This document shows positions 8,295 to 19,358 of a stretch of 64,000 nt of DNA, in pieces. The notes below the pieces were generated by a model. That model was not told where the DNA came from. It saw only the letters and a program-made list of their open reading frames with translations, and searched no databases. Each line of letters opens with the position of its first letter. Position 1 is the stretch's first letter. The stretch is taken from positions 1 to 64,000 of the forward strand of contig CAJUQH010000004.1 of the NCBI GenBank assembly GCA_910588095.1. The letters run 5' to 3'. Position numbers and translations under genes: made by a program. Source of the DNA: an uncultured Eggerthellaceae bacterium. Its GTDB lineage: Bacteria > Actinomycetota > Coriobacteriia > Coriobacteriales > Eggerthellaceae.

Positions 8295-9383
8295 CTACTG
8301 GCTGGCGAGCCACTTGTGGTAGCCGAGCACCATGTCGTCAAGGCCGCCGTCGAGCACCGCGTCGACGTTGCCCGTCTCCACGCCCGAGCGCAAGTCCTTC
8401 ACCAGCTGGTACGGGTACATGACGTAGTTGCGTATCTGGCTGCCGAAGGAGTTGTCCATGCGCTCGCCGCGCAGCTCGTCGAGCTCTTCCTGGCGCTTGC
8501 GCTCCTCGAGCTCGTAGAGCTTGGCGCGCAGCACGCGGAAGGCGGCTTCCTTGTTCTGAAGCTGGCTCTTCTCGTTCTGGCAGGTGACCACGATGCCGGT
8601 GGGCAGGTGCGTGAGGCGCACGGCCGAGTCGGTGGTGTTCACGCACTGGCCGCCCGGGCCGCTCGAGCGGTACACGTCCACGCGCACGTCGGCGGGATTG
8701 AGGTCGACCTCTATGTCGTCGGGCAGCACCGGCAGCACCTCCACGCTGGCGAAGGTGGTCTGGCGGCGCGCCTTGGCGTCGGTGGGACTGATGCGCACGA
8801 GGCGGTGCACCCCCATCTCGCTGCGCAGCATGCCGTAGGCGTTGCGACCCTCCACCTGGATGGTGGCCTTGTCCAGCCCGATGCCCTCGCCAGGCACCAC
8901 GTCCAGGTCGGTTTCCTTCCAGCCCTTGGCATCGGCGTAGCGGGTGTACATGCGGTAGAGCATCTCGGTCCAATCCTGGGCCTCGAGGCCGCCTTGGCCC
9001 GGGTTCACCGTGATGATGGCGTCGCCCGCGTCGAAGGGGCCCGAGAACCACGAGGCCACCTCCAGGGCGTCCAGGTCCTCGGCGAGGGCCGCCAGCTGCA
9101 CGGCCAGCTCGTCAGCGAAGCTGCCGTCCTCGGCCGAGAGCTCCAAGGCGGCGCGGGCGTCTTCGAGGCGCTGGACCGCAGCCTCGTACTCGCCGATGGC
9201 GTCGCGCAGGTTGCTCGCTTGCTTGGCCACGGCGCTCGCGCGGGCGGCGTCGTCCCAGAAGCCCGGGGCAGCGCTCTGCTCGTCGAGGCGCGCCAGCTCG
9301 TCGCGCTTGGCGTCTATATGGAGGAAGCCGCGGGCGTCTTCGAGGCGCTGGGCCAGCTCGTCAAGGTCTTTCGCATCTGCCAT
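8295..9383 (-). CDS. prfB: Peptide chain release factor 2, without programmed frameshift and with SPT in place of SPF
   Basis: Class I release factor that hydrolyses peptidyl-tRNA at stop codons. The 362-residue frame is uninterrupted from the N-terminal coiled region to the end, so the in-frame UGA autoregulatory frameshift found in many prfB genes is absent. The catalytic GGQ is present (SGPGGQCVN). Overall similarity (NPADVRVDVYRSSG, VLPVLPDDIE) marks it as RF2 rather than RF1. At the codon-recognition loop, however, the usual Ser-Pro-Phe reads Ser-Pro-Thr (SPTDAKARRQ; codons AGT CCC ACC near 8782-8796). The start lies one base from the secA stop, giving tight secA-prfB coupling. Confidence 0.93.
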   Translation of the reverse strand: MADAKDLDELAQRLEDARGFLHIDAKRDELARLDEQSAAPGFWDDAARASAVAKQASNLRDAIGEYEAAVQRLEDARAALELSAEDGSFADELAVQLAALAEDLDALEVASWFSGPFDAGDAIITVNPGQGGLEAQDWTEMLYRMYTRYADAKGWKETDLDVVPGEGIGLDKATIQVEGRNAYGMLRSEMGVHRLVRISPTDAKARRQTTFASVEVLPVLPDDIEVDLNPADVRVDVYRSSGPGGQCVNTTDSAVRLTHLPTGIVVTCQNEKSQLQNKEAAFRVLRAKLYELEERKRQEELDELRGERMDNSFGSQIRNYVMYPYQLVKDLRSGVETGNVDAVLDGGLDDMVLGYHKWLASQ

Positions 9384-12179
<2,796 letters not shown>

Positions 12180-12331
12180 GGTCGGTTCGTCCTGTTCTTC
12201 GGTGGCCCGCACGGCCTGCGCCGCGCCTTCCCCCCTGGAAGGCGCGGCCCGATGCCGGCGGGCCCTTCATAAGCCGTATGCCATTCTAGTACAAACCCGC
12301 TGGCCCGAGGGCGATTCCATAACACTTTTAC
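12180..12331 (-). promoter_or_regulatory. Gap upstream of secA with a -10-like TAGAAT
   Basis: The 152-nt gap between the BTAD regulator stop and secA holds a TAGAAT on the minus strand (about 12280-12285) that could start a roughly 100-nt secA leader. I see no convincing -35 and no clear terminator for the upstream regulator gene, so read-through is possible. Confidence 0.3.
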
Positions 12332-14968
12332 CTAATCGAGCGGCTGCTCGGACTCGATGATGGAGCGGTAGAGCGCCATGAGGCGCTCGGAGGGGTCGAT
12401 GCCCAGCTCCTCGGAGAGGCAGCGGCGGCACGTGAAGTACGCCTCCAGGGCCTCGGGGCGCTGGTCGAGCTGGCGCAGCACGTCCATGAGCAGGATGCAG
12501 GCGTCCTCGCGGCACGGGTCGCGGCGCACCGCCTCGCGGACGAACCAGAGCGAGCCGCGGTCCTCGCCCGCGCGCCAGAGCCGCTGCGATGCGGCCAGCA
12601 AGGCGTCGACGAGCTGGGCATGGTAGCGCCGCCGCAGCGAATTGACCAGGTCGTTGCCGAGGTCGCAGGGCAGCAGGTCCTCGCCGTACTCGGTGCACAC
12701 CAGGTCATACATGCGCGACCAATCCTCCTTGCCCTTGGGCAGCGTCAGGTCGCGCAGCAGCACCTCGAACCCGGCGATGTCGGTGTCGACGAGGTGCGGG
12801 TCGAGACGGCAGCCCTCCTGGGTGCGCACGAGATAGGGGCAGGCGCCGTCGACGGTGAGCGCCCGGCGCAGCTGCGACCATACGCTGTAGAAGTTCTTCA
12901 TGGCCGACTTGGGCTGGCTCATGGGCCACAGCGCCTCGGCCAAACGACGCCGGCTTATCTCGCGGCCATGGTTGAGCACGAGCACCGCCAGCAGGATGCG
13001 CGTCTTGTGGCGGTTCAGCTCGCGCGGCCGCACCGTCACGCCGCCCACGCTCACCTGCAAGCCGCCGAACAGCCGCACCCGCAACGTGGGCATGCTCGTC
13101 GGGCGCCCGGCAGGCGGCGCTTCGGCAGCGCCGCCTTCGGCGCCGCCATAGGGCTCGCTGCCGACAGCGTCCTTCGCCTGGCTGGCACCGCCTGCGAACA
13201 AGCTGCGGGCTTCCTCGCGCTGAGCGAACAGCGCGACTTCGGCCTTGCGCACCTGGGCGAGCGCCCCGGCTGCCGGCAGGTAGGCCGCATAGCGCGGGTC
13301 GCTCGCAGCGACGCGCTCCAGGGCGCTGGCCGCCGTGGCGGCGCACCACCCGAGGGCGCCGTTGGCTGCCTCGTGCTCGGTGCAGGTGCGTATGTAGCGC
13401 GCCGCCTTGTCGATGCCCTCTTGCGGGCCCAAGGCGCCCGGCTCGCAGGCTGCCGCCTCGTCGAGCATCCAAGCCGCCGCCAGCAGCAAGGCGTTGCGCC
13501 GTGCTGCCGCCGCTTGCACCGCCTTGGGTGCGGCGCTGCGCTGCTCGAGCCACAGCTCGACGGTGCTCTGGGGCTCCTCGGCAAGGCGCAGGGCAAGGGC
13601 CGCCAGGCAGCGCCAATCCATGCCCTCCTCGGTCAGCTCCATCGCCTCGTTGGCCGCCAGCGGCTCGGCTCCTGCCGCAACCAGATGCTCGCGCAGCAGC
13701 TCGACCATGCGGCTGCGCACCGAAGCCGTGCCGGAGCGCAACCCGGTGAGCGCGGCCACGATGCGGGTGCGCAGCGAAGCGGTGCCGCTGGCTGCCACTC
13801 GGCGCACGTCGGCTGCTGCCCGGCGTTCCTCGCCCAGCACGAGCCACGCCCAGCCTCGCATGGCCGCCAAGTCCTCCCTTGCGGTCGCAGCCCGGCGCCT
13901 CACGCGCTCGTGCAGCGAGACGAAGGGCAGCGCGCCGCCTGCCAGCAGCATGCGATAGCCGTTGCGCGCAAGCCAGCGCGTTGCGGGCTCCTTCGCCAGG
14001 AAAGCCCCCGCGAGCTGGGCGCCGCGGGTCGCCTGGCCGCGCATCACCAGCGCATCGGCCAGGTGCTCGCACAGCGCGTCGCGGCTGCCATGCGCGGATG
14101 GCTCGACGCAAGCATCCAAGCGCCGCCTGAACACCGCCGCCATCTGGTCGATGGGAGCCTCGATGGTGCAGAACAGGCCGCTGCGCATGTCGATGCCCAA
14201 GAACGGGTACTGGTCGGCCAGCAGGCCGCACAGCTCTTCGGCGCGGCTGCCAGGCAGGAAGGCCGCCACGTCGTCCACCGTCCCGCGGACGAGCGCCAGC
14301 ACCACCAAAGCCGCCAGGCGCAGCTCGGCGGGCACCTCGTCGCCGACCATGCCCTCCATCAGCAGCCGCTCTCCGCCCTTCCCCCAGCGGATGCATGGCG
14401 TGTGGTCGGCCGGTATGCAGCTGGCCTCCCACCCCTCGTGCAGTCGCCCGCTGGCAGCTTCGTGCCGCATCTCGGCCGAGGACAGCATGAGGTCGGCCGC
14501 AGTGAGCAAGGTGCGGTCCCGCTGCAGCGTCGCGAACACGTCGGACACGGGCGTGCAGACCGCCATCACCTCGACGCCGCTTTCCAAGAGCCCATCCAGC
14601 AGGGCTGCGAAGGCTTCGGCGCGGTCGGCACCCAGGTGCGGCACATCGTCCCAGACCACCAGGGCAAGCTCGGCGTCGATGGCGCGCATGCCCTCGACCA
14701 AGGTGCCCGCATCCAGGTCGCGCAGGAAGCACGGGCTCGTGCAATCCACCCAGAACACGTGCCTGAACCCGAACACGATGTCGGCGTACTCGCACGCCAA
14801 TGCGGTGCGGCCGTAGCCTGGCGGCGCCACGATGAAGCGGGCCACGGTGCGGTCGCGCAGCATGAGCGCGATGAGGTCGGCGCGCGACACGCGGCGTGGC
14901 AAGTCGACGCCTTCGGGTGCGTACCCTTGGCAATGGCAGGTCCTGAGGAAGTTCGGCATTGAACTCAT
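12332..14968 (-). CDS. Large AfsR/SARP-like regulator: N-terminal P-loop ATPase-like domain plus C-terminal winged helix and BTAD
   Basis: An 878-residue transcriptional regulator with a domain order inverted relative to classic AfsR. An NTPase-like domain lies at about residues 40-250 with a Walker-A-like APPGYGRT at 48-55, where the invariant lysine is Arg54, and a Walker-B-like LALVVWDD near 105. A helical, TPR-like region follows (about 270-600). The C-terminal 245 residues hold an OmpR-like winged helix (about 633-725; RLFGGLQV start) and a bacterial transcriptional activation domain (about 730-870; ending with ELGIDPSE). Such proteins resemble MalT/LuxR-family signal integrators. It is divergent from a P1-family peptidase gene and the gap contains palindromes, so it may control itself and that gene. 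The ligand is unknown. Confidence 0.75.
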   Translation of the reverse strand: MSSMPNFLRTCHCQGYAPEGVDLPRRVSRADLIALMLRDRTVARFIVAPPGYGRTALACEYADIVFGFRHVFWVDCTSPCFLRDLDAGTLVEGMRAIDAELALVVWDDVPHLGADRAEAFAALLDGLLESGVEVMAVCTPVSDVFATLQRDRTLLTAADLMLSSAEMRHEAASGRLHEGWEASCIPADHTPCIRWGKGGERLLMEGMVGDEVPAELRLAALVVLALVRGTVDDVAAFLPGSRAEELCGLLADQYPFLGIDMRSGLFCTIEAPIDQMAAVFRRRLDACVEPSAHGSRDALCEHLADALVMRGQATRGAQLAGAFLAKEPATRWLARNGYRMLLAGGALPFVSLHERVRRRAATAREDLAAMRGWAWLVLGEERRAAADVRRVAASGTASLRTRIVAALTGLRSGTASVRSRMVELLREHLVAAGAEPLAANEAMELTEEGMDWRCLAALALRLAEEPQSTVELWLEQRSAAPKAVQAAAARRNALLLAAAWMLDEAAACEPGALGPQEGIDKAARYIRTCTEHEAANGALGWCAATAASALERVAASDPRYAAYLPAAGALAQVRKAEVALFAQREEARSLFAGGASQAKDAVGSEPYGGAEGGAAEAPPAGRPTSMPTLRVRLFGGLQVSVGGVTVRPRELNRHKTRILLAVLVLNHGREISRRRLAEALWPMSQPKSAMKNFYSVWSQLRRALTVDGACPYLVRTQEGCRLDPHLVDTDIAGFEVLLRDLTLPKGKEDWSRMYDLVCTEYGEDLLPCDLGNDLVNSLRRRYHAQLVDALLAASQRLWRAGEDRGSLWFVREAVRRDPCREDACILLMDVLRQLDQRPEALEAYFTCRRCLSEELGIDPSERLMALYRSIIESEQPLD

Positions 14969-15122
14969 CTCCTTCGGTATCGGATGGCGGATCCTCAGAC
15001 CTCCTCAGGAAAACGGCTCCCCCGAGGAGGGGGCGCCTATGGTAGGCCAGTGCCGCAACCCTGGCAAACCGGGCGAAAACCGCTGTCTCGACCCTTGCCA
15101 TCAATGCTCTGACCTGGCGATG

Positions 15123-15184
15123 CTGTCGCTGAGCGACAGTGCGCGAACAGCGCTTCTCGACCCGAGCCTATCGCTAATCGACAG
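15123..15184. promoter_or_regulatory. Two operator-like palindromes between the BTAD regulator and the peptidase gene
   Basis: Site 1 at 15123-15139, CTGTCGCTGAGCGACAG, is a perfect 8-bp inverted repeat around one base. Site 2 at 15168-15184, CTATCGCTAATCGACAG, is a degenerate copy. Their starts are 45 bp apart, about four helical turns. Upstream (15088) and between the sites (15155) the hexamer TCTCGA followed by CCC also repeats. The spacing and the position between divergent genes fit binding of a dimeric regulator, plausibly the BTAD protein, but the binder is not known. Confidence 0.5.
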
Positions 15185-15187
15185 GGG

Positions 15188-15224
15188 TTGATAAGGGTTG
15201 ATTTTCGCAGCCGTGCGCTACAAT
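15188..15224 (+). promoter_or_regulatory. Putative promoter of the P1 peptidase gene
   Basis: A TACAAT -10 hexamer at 15219-15224 is preceded by two tandem GGGTTGAT copies (TTGATA at 15188 and TTGATT at 15198). The nearer -35 candidate gives a 15-nt spacer, shorter than ideal, so activator help would be expected. Operator-like palindromes lie directly upstream. Transcription would start near 15231, about 50 nt before the chosen ATG. Confidence 0.45.
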
Positions 15225-15281
15225 AGCGCCCAGAGCATGAGGGAAGCGCCCCAAGCGCCCCCACCAGAGAAAGGCATCGCC

Positions 15282-16283
15282 ATGACCCCAGCATCGCTAG
15301 CCCCCGCCACCTTCGCCGACCTGCCTGCTTTCGGGGCAGCCCACGCCACCAACCAAGCCGCAGGCACCGGCTGCACCGTCGTGGTGGCGCCCGAAGGGGC
15401 TGTGGCGGGAGTTGATGTGCGGGGCGGAGCGCCGGCCACGCGAGAGACCGACTTGCTGCGACCCGAGAACATGGTCCAGGAAGTGCATGCGGTGGCCATC
15501 AGCGGCGGCTCAGCCTATGGTCTCGAAGCCGCGGGCGGGGTCATGAAGGCGCTGGCCGAGGCGGGTTGCGGCTTCGAGCTGGCAGGGCTGCGCGTGCCCA
15601 TCGTGCCCCAGGCTTGCCTGTTCGACCTGCCCGTTGGCGAGCCGGTGGCGCCCGACATGCCCATGGGGGCTGCGGCGACGCGGGCAGCGCTCGAACGGGT
15701 GGGAACGCCCTACGAATTGGAGCAGGGAAACGTCGGCGCGGGCTGCGGTGCCACGGTGGGCAAGCTGCTCGGCCCGCAGAACGCCATGAAGGGCGGGTTC
15801 GGGTGGTCAGGCGCGAAGCTCGGGAGCCTCGCCGTAGTGGCATGCGTGGCGGTGAATGCCGCCGGCAACGTGCGCGGCGCCGACGGGCAATGGCTGGCCG
15901 GCGCGCAGAGGGACGGCCGCATCGTGAGCATCGAGGAGGCCTTCGGCCTGCACGCCTCCGCAGCCACGGCCGCAAGCGCGGGCGCCCCTTGCGCCAACAC
16001 CACCCTCGGCATCGTGCTCACCAACGCCAAGCTGACCAAGGCCCAGGCCACGAAGGCCTCTTCCATGGCCCACGACGCCTACGCGCGCGCCATCTGGCCC
16101 GTGCACACCACCAACGATGGCGACACCATCTTCACCATGGCCAGCGGCGAGGTGGAGGCGATGGTGGACACCGTGGGCGTGCTGGCCTGCGCCGCCATGC
16201 AGGCTGCCATCGAGAGCGCCGTGCTCAGCGCCGAAGGCGCCTACGGCCTCAAAGCTGCGCGGGACCTTCCCCTTCAGGGTTAG
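15282..16283 (+). CDS. P1-family peptidase (DmpA/BapA-like N-terminal nucleophile hydrolase)
   Basis: A 333-residue member of peptidase family P1 (L-aminopeptidase/D-esterase, beta-peptidyl aminopeptidase type). These enzymes self-cleave to expose an N-terminal nucleophile; the visible CANTTLGIVLTN segment, with an Asn-Thr pair, matches the autoprocessing site. Other family features are GGSAYGLEAAGG and NVGAGCGATVGK. The ATG at 15282 is preferred because AAAGG lies 8 nt upstream and the longer frame to 15198 would begin inside the promoter. No signal peptide is seen, so it is likely cytoplasmic. Its 3' end overlaps the convergent rsfS gene by 35 nt. The substrate is unknown. Confidence 0.85.
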   Translation: MTPASLAPATFADLPAFGAAHATNQAAGTGCTVVVAPEGAVAGVDVRGGAPATRETDLLRPENMVQEVHAVAISGGSAYGLEAAGGVMKALAEAGCGFELAGLRVPIVPQACLFDLPVGEPVAPDMPMGAAATRAALERVGTPYELEQGNVGAGCGATVGKLLGPQNAMKGGFGWSGAKLGSLAVVACVAVNAAGNVRGADGQWLAGAQRDGRIVSIEEAFGLHASAATAASAGAPCANTTLGIVLTNAKLTKAQATKASSMAHDAYARAIWPVHTTNDGDTIFTMASGEVEAMVDTVGVLACAAMQAAIESAVLSAEGAYGLKAARDLPLQG

Positions 16284-16710
16284 CCTGCAGCATCGCCGCG
16301 ATGCGGTCGGAGTACTCGAGGCCCTCGAGCCCCGCCTCGGCCGCCAGGTCGATGACCGGCGCGTCGTTCCACAGCTGCTCGAGGCGATAGAAGTCGCGGG
16401 TCTCGGGCATGAAGACGTGCACCACGATGTTGCCGTAGTCCAGCAGGCTCCATGAGCCGTCCGCTGAAACCTCGCGATGGGTCGGCTTTATGCCGTCATC
16501 TTCGCGAAGCTTGTCCTCTATCTCCTCGATGATGGCGTTCACCTGGCGGTTGTTGGCCGCCGTGGCGATGACGAAGTAGTCGGTCACCCCGATGAGGTCC
16601 CGCACCTCCTGCACCATTATGTCGGTGGCCTTCTTCTCGTTGGCCGCCCGCGCGGCATCCAGCGCGCACTCCCGCGAGAAACGAGCCTGCTCAGCTACCT
16701 TGTCGGTCAT
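16249..16710 (-). CDS. rsfS: Ribosomal silencing factor RsfS (Iojap family)
   Basis: A 153-residue RsfS protein that binds ribosomal protein L14 and blocks subunit joining during slow growth. The family core is clear: DIMVQEVRDL, TDYFVIATAANNRQV and SWSLLDYGNIVVHVF. About 40 residues beyond the core form a C-terminal extension ending in Pro/Glu/Gly-rich sequence. It lies last in the nadD-yqeK-rsfS order that is conserved across Gram-positive bacteria, 15 nt after yqeK. The 3' end overlaps the convergent peptidase gene. Confidence 0.92.
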   Translation of the reverse strand: MTDKVAEQARFSRECALDAARAANEKKATDIMVQEVRDLIGVTDYFVIATAANNRQVNAIIEEIEDKLREDDGIKPTHREVSADGSWSLLDYGNIVVHVFMPETRDFYRLEQLWNDAPVIDLAAEAGLEGLEYSDRIAAMLQANPEGEGPAQL

Positions 16711-16725
16711 AGCCGTGCCTTCCTC

Positions 16726-17367
16726 TCAGCGCACCGCCGACGGCATGGGGTCGGCACCCGGGGCCGCGCGGTACGTTCCTTCGTCTTGCATGTAGGCGTT
16801 CCAGAACGCCGTGGTCTTCGAATACAGCTTCTTGCGTCGCTCGAGCATCGTGCCGAACAGGTGCGCATAGGTGCGCAGGTACAGCTCGCGCAGGCTCACC
16901 TCGCCCACCGCCGCGCGCAGCGCATCGGCCTCGGGCCCCACGCGGCCCGGCTCCAGCGCATCGGCGATGTAGGCGACCATGTCGAGCGGGGCCATGTCGG
17001 CAGCGCCCACCGTATGCCGCCTGACCGCCTGCAGGACATCGGCCGGTATCTCAGGGTATTCCCATGCCAGCGCCGCCGCCGCAGTCATGCCGTGGAGCAG
17101 CCGCGGCATCTCCAGCAGCTCAGGGTCGACCTCGACCTGGTACTCCTTCACGCGGTCGAGTATGGCAGGGTCGTCATAGCCCTTGTCCCAATCGTGCAGG
17201 ATGCCCGCCAGGCGCGCCTTCGCCTCGTCGACCCCGTAGGCACGGGCCAGGTCGGCAGCCGTGGCGGCCACGTTCTGAGAGTGGCGGAACCGCTTAGGGC
17301 CTACGCGGCCCTGGAGCTCCTGCTCGCGGGCCCGGTAGAAGCCCCCGCTCAGCGCATCTTCGCTCAC
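16726..17367 (-). CDS. yqeK: HD-domain hydrolase, YqeK type (probable diadenosine tetraphosphatase)
   Basis: A GTG start at 17367 is chosen: GGAGG lies just upstream and the G of the start overlaps the nadD stop (GTGA). The result is 213 residues, normal for YqeK; the longer frame to 17634 is a shadow inside nadD. HD-domain metal ligands are visible (RFRHSQNVA, ILHDWDKG, then LLHGMTAA). YqeK proteins hydrolyse Ap4A symmetrically to ADP. The position between nadD and rsfS is the conserved one. Confidence 0.88.
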   Translation of the reverse strand: MSEDALSGGFYRAREQELQGRVGPKRFRHSQNVAATAADLARAYGVDEAKARLAGILHDWDKGYDDPAILDRVKEYQVEVDPELLEMPRLLHGMTAAAALAWEYPEIPADVLQAVRRHTVGAADMAPLDMVAYIADALEPGRVGPEADALRAAVGEVSLRELYLRTYAHLFGTMLERRKKLYSKTTAFWNAYMQDEGTYRAAPGADPMPSAVR

Positions 17368-18062
17368 AAGCCCTCCTTCGCCGGGCCTTGATAGAGCCCC
17401 TTCTCCGCGATGTAGCTGTTGACGACCCGCGGGATGTAGCCCTCCACCGAAAGCCCTTTCGCCAGCCGAACGCGCACTTCGCTCGACGACACATCCACGC
17501 CCGCGTTGTCCAGCTCGGTCACATGGAACCCCTGCTCGCGCAGCTGCTCGCGCAGGTTGTCGCGCAGCTCGTAGCCTGGGCGCGACAGCACGATGAACGA
17601 CGCCAGGCTCTTCAGGTCGTCGGGCGCACGCCACTTCAGCAGCGACAGCAGCGCGTCCACTCCCAAGATGAACACGATCTCGACGTTCTCGGGGTAATGG
17701 GCCCGCACGGCCCGCAGCGTGTCGATGGTGTAGGAAACGCCCTCGCGCCGCGTCTCCATGTTGCTGGCATCGAAGTAGGGGTAGTGGTACTCATGGGCCG
17801 CCATGTCGCACATGGCGAAGCGGTCCTCGGGGCTGGCCACCACCGTCTGCTGCTTGAACGCGGGCACGCCCGAGGGCATGAACACGACCGCATCCAGGTC
17901 GAAGGCCCGGTGCACCGCGTAAGCCGCGCAGATGTGCCCCACATGGACGGGGTCGAAGGTGCCGCCGAATATGCCCACGCGCCGCGGGGTGCCGTCGAGC
18001 CCCAAATCGTCGAAGCGCTGGCTCACCACGTACGGAGCGCCCGCCGGCATCGCACCGCTCAT
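17364..18062 (-). CDS. nadD: Nicotinate-nucleotide adenylyltransferase
   Basis: A 232-residue NaMN adenylyltransferase of NAD biosynthesis. The nucleotidyltransferase motif GIFGGTFDPVHVGH and the second motif VSSSEVRVRL are present. An extra 28 residues precede the core. The ATG is adjacent to the proA stop, so translation is coupled, and the 3' end overlaps yqeK. It belongs to the obg-proB-proA-nadD-yqeK-rsfS transcription unit. Confidence 0.93.
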   Translation of the reverse strand: MSGAMPAGAPYVVSQRFDDLGLDGTPRRVGIFGGTFDPVHVGHICAAYAVHRAFDLDAVVFMPSGVPAFKQQTVVASPEDRFAMCDMAAHEYHYPYFDASNMETRREGVSYTIDTLRAVRAHYPENVEIVFILGVDALLSLLKWRAPDDLKSLASFIVLSRPGYELRDNLREQLREQGFHVTELDNAGVDVSSSEVRVRLAKGLSVEGYIPRVVNSYIAEKGLYQGPAKEGL

Positions 18063-19340
18063 CTAGGCCCTCACCTGGCCGTTGCCGCGCGCCACGTACT
18101 TGTAGGAGGTCAACGCGTCGGTGGCGAAAGGGCCGCGAGCATGCAGCTTCTGGGTGGAGATGCCTATCTCGGCGCCCAGGCCGAACTGCCCGCCATCGGT
18201 GAACGCCGTGGAGGCGTTGGCGTAGACCGCTGCCGCATCGACGCAGGCCAGGAACTCGTCGATGGCCTGCTCGTCGGTGGCCACGATGGCCTCGGAATGG
18301 TGGGTGCCGTAGCGGTTGACGTGGGCCACGGCCTCGGCCACGCCAGGAACGCAGCGCACCGCTATCTCGGGGCCCAGGTACTCGGTCTCCCAGTCGGCCT
18401 CGGTGGCCAGCACGACGGCGCCTGCCGCCATGTTCGCCTCGGCCGCGATGGCGCAGGCGCGCTCGTCGCCATGGACGAGCACCCCCTTCTCCGCCAAGGC
18501 TGCCAGGGCCCAGGGCAGGAAGCGCTCAGCCACCGCCTCGTCCACCAGCAGCGTCTCGGCTGCGTTGCACACGCCAAAGCGGCGGCACTTCGCGTTCATG
18601 AGGATGGCCAGCGCCTGCTCCAGGTCGGCCGAGCCGTGCACGTACACATGGCAGTTGCCCGTGCCCGTCTCGATGACCGGCACCTTCGACGCCTCGACGC
18701 AATGATGGATGAGCCCGGCGCCGCCGCGCGGTATGAGCACGTCCACGATGCCGTGCAGGCTCATGAGCGCGTCGGTGGCCGCGCGGTCAGTGCTGGTGAT
18801 GGCGCAGATGCTGCCCGCCGGCAGCCCTGCTGCCCCGGCCGCCTGGGCCAGCACGTCACAGATGACCTCGTTGCTGCGCGCTGCCAGGCTGCCGCCGCGC
18901 AGCACGCAGGCGTTGCCCGACTTCACGCAGATGCCCGCCGCATCGGCGCACACGTTCGGGCGCGCCTCGAACACCACGGCCACCACGCCCAACGGCACGC
19001 TCACGCGGGTGAGCTCGATGCCGTTGTACATGGTGCGGCGCTCCTGCACGTGGCCCAGCGGGTCGGGCAGCGCCATGAGGTCCTCGAGCGCGGCCGCCAT
19101 GGCCTCGATGCGACCCTCATCCAGCATGAGCCGGTCGAGGATGGCCTCGGACGTGCCCGCCTCGCGGGCGGCCTCCATGTCGGCCTGGTTGGCCGTCATG
19201 ATGGCCGCGGCCTTGTCGCGCAGCGCCTGGGCCATGGCGGCCAGGGCGCCGTCGCGCGCTTCGGGCGCCGTGCGGCCGAGCGGCCCGCTGGCTGCCTTGG
19301 CCTCAAGGGCCAGCTGCCGTACCTCGTCTTGGAGAAGCAT
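18063..19340 (-). CDS. proA: Glutamate-5-semialdehyde dehydrogenase (gamma-glutamyl phosphate reductase)
   Basis: A 425-residue ProA that reduces gamma-glutamyl phosphate to the semialdehyde, the second step of proline synthesis. The aldehyde-dehydrogenase-type catalytic cysteine lies in the AKCRRFGVCNAAETLL region, and FEARPNVCADAAGI and ETGTGNCHVYV are typical ProA motifs. It follows proB by 18 nt and precedes nadD directly. Length is as expected. Confidence 0.95.
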   Translation of the reverse strand: MLLQDEVRQLALEAKAASGPLGRTAPEARDGALAAMAQALRDKAAAIMTANQADMEAAREAGTSEAILDRLMLDEGRIEAMAAALEDLMALPDPLGHVQERRTMYNGIELTRVSVPLGVVAVVFEARPNVCADAAGICVKSGNACVLRGGSLAARSNEVICDVLAQAAGAAGLPAGSICAITSTDRAATDALMSLHGIVDVLIPRGGAGLIHHCVEASKVPVIETGTGNCHVYVHGSADLEQALAILMNAKCRRFGVCNAAETLLVDEAVAERFLPWALAALAEKGVLVHGDERACAIAAEANMAAGAVVLATEADWETEYLGPEIAVRCVPGVAEAVAHVNRYGTHHSEAIVATDEQAIDEFLACVDAAAVYANASTAFTDGGQFGLGAEIGISTQKLHARGPFATDALTSYKYVARGNGQVRA

Positions 19341-19358
19341 CGGAGATGCCCTTCCCTT

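Noticed and set aside
9300..9383. Programmed frameshift in prfB
   Set aside because: The reading frame is continuous through the N-terminal region with no in-frame TGA and no slippery CTTTGA.
16726..17634. A 302-codon version of yqeK
   Set aside because: The extra N-terminus lies inside nadD; the GTG at 17367 with GGAGG and GTGA overlap is the convincing start.
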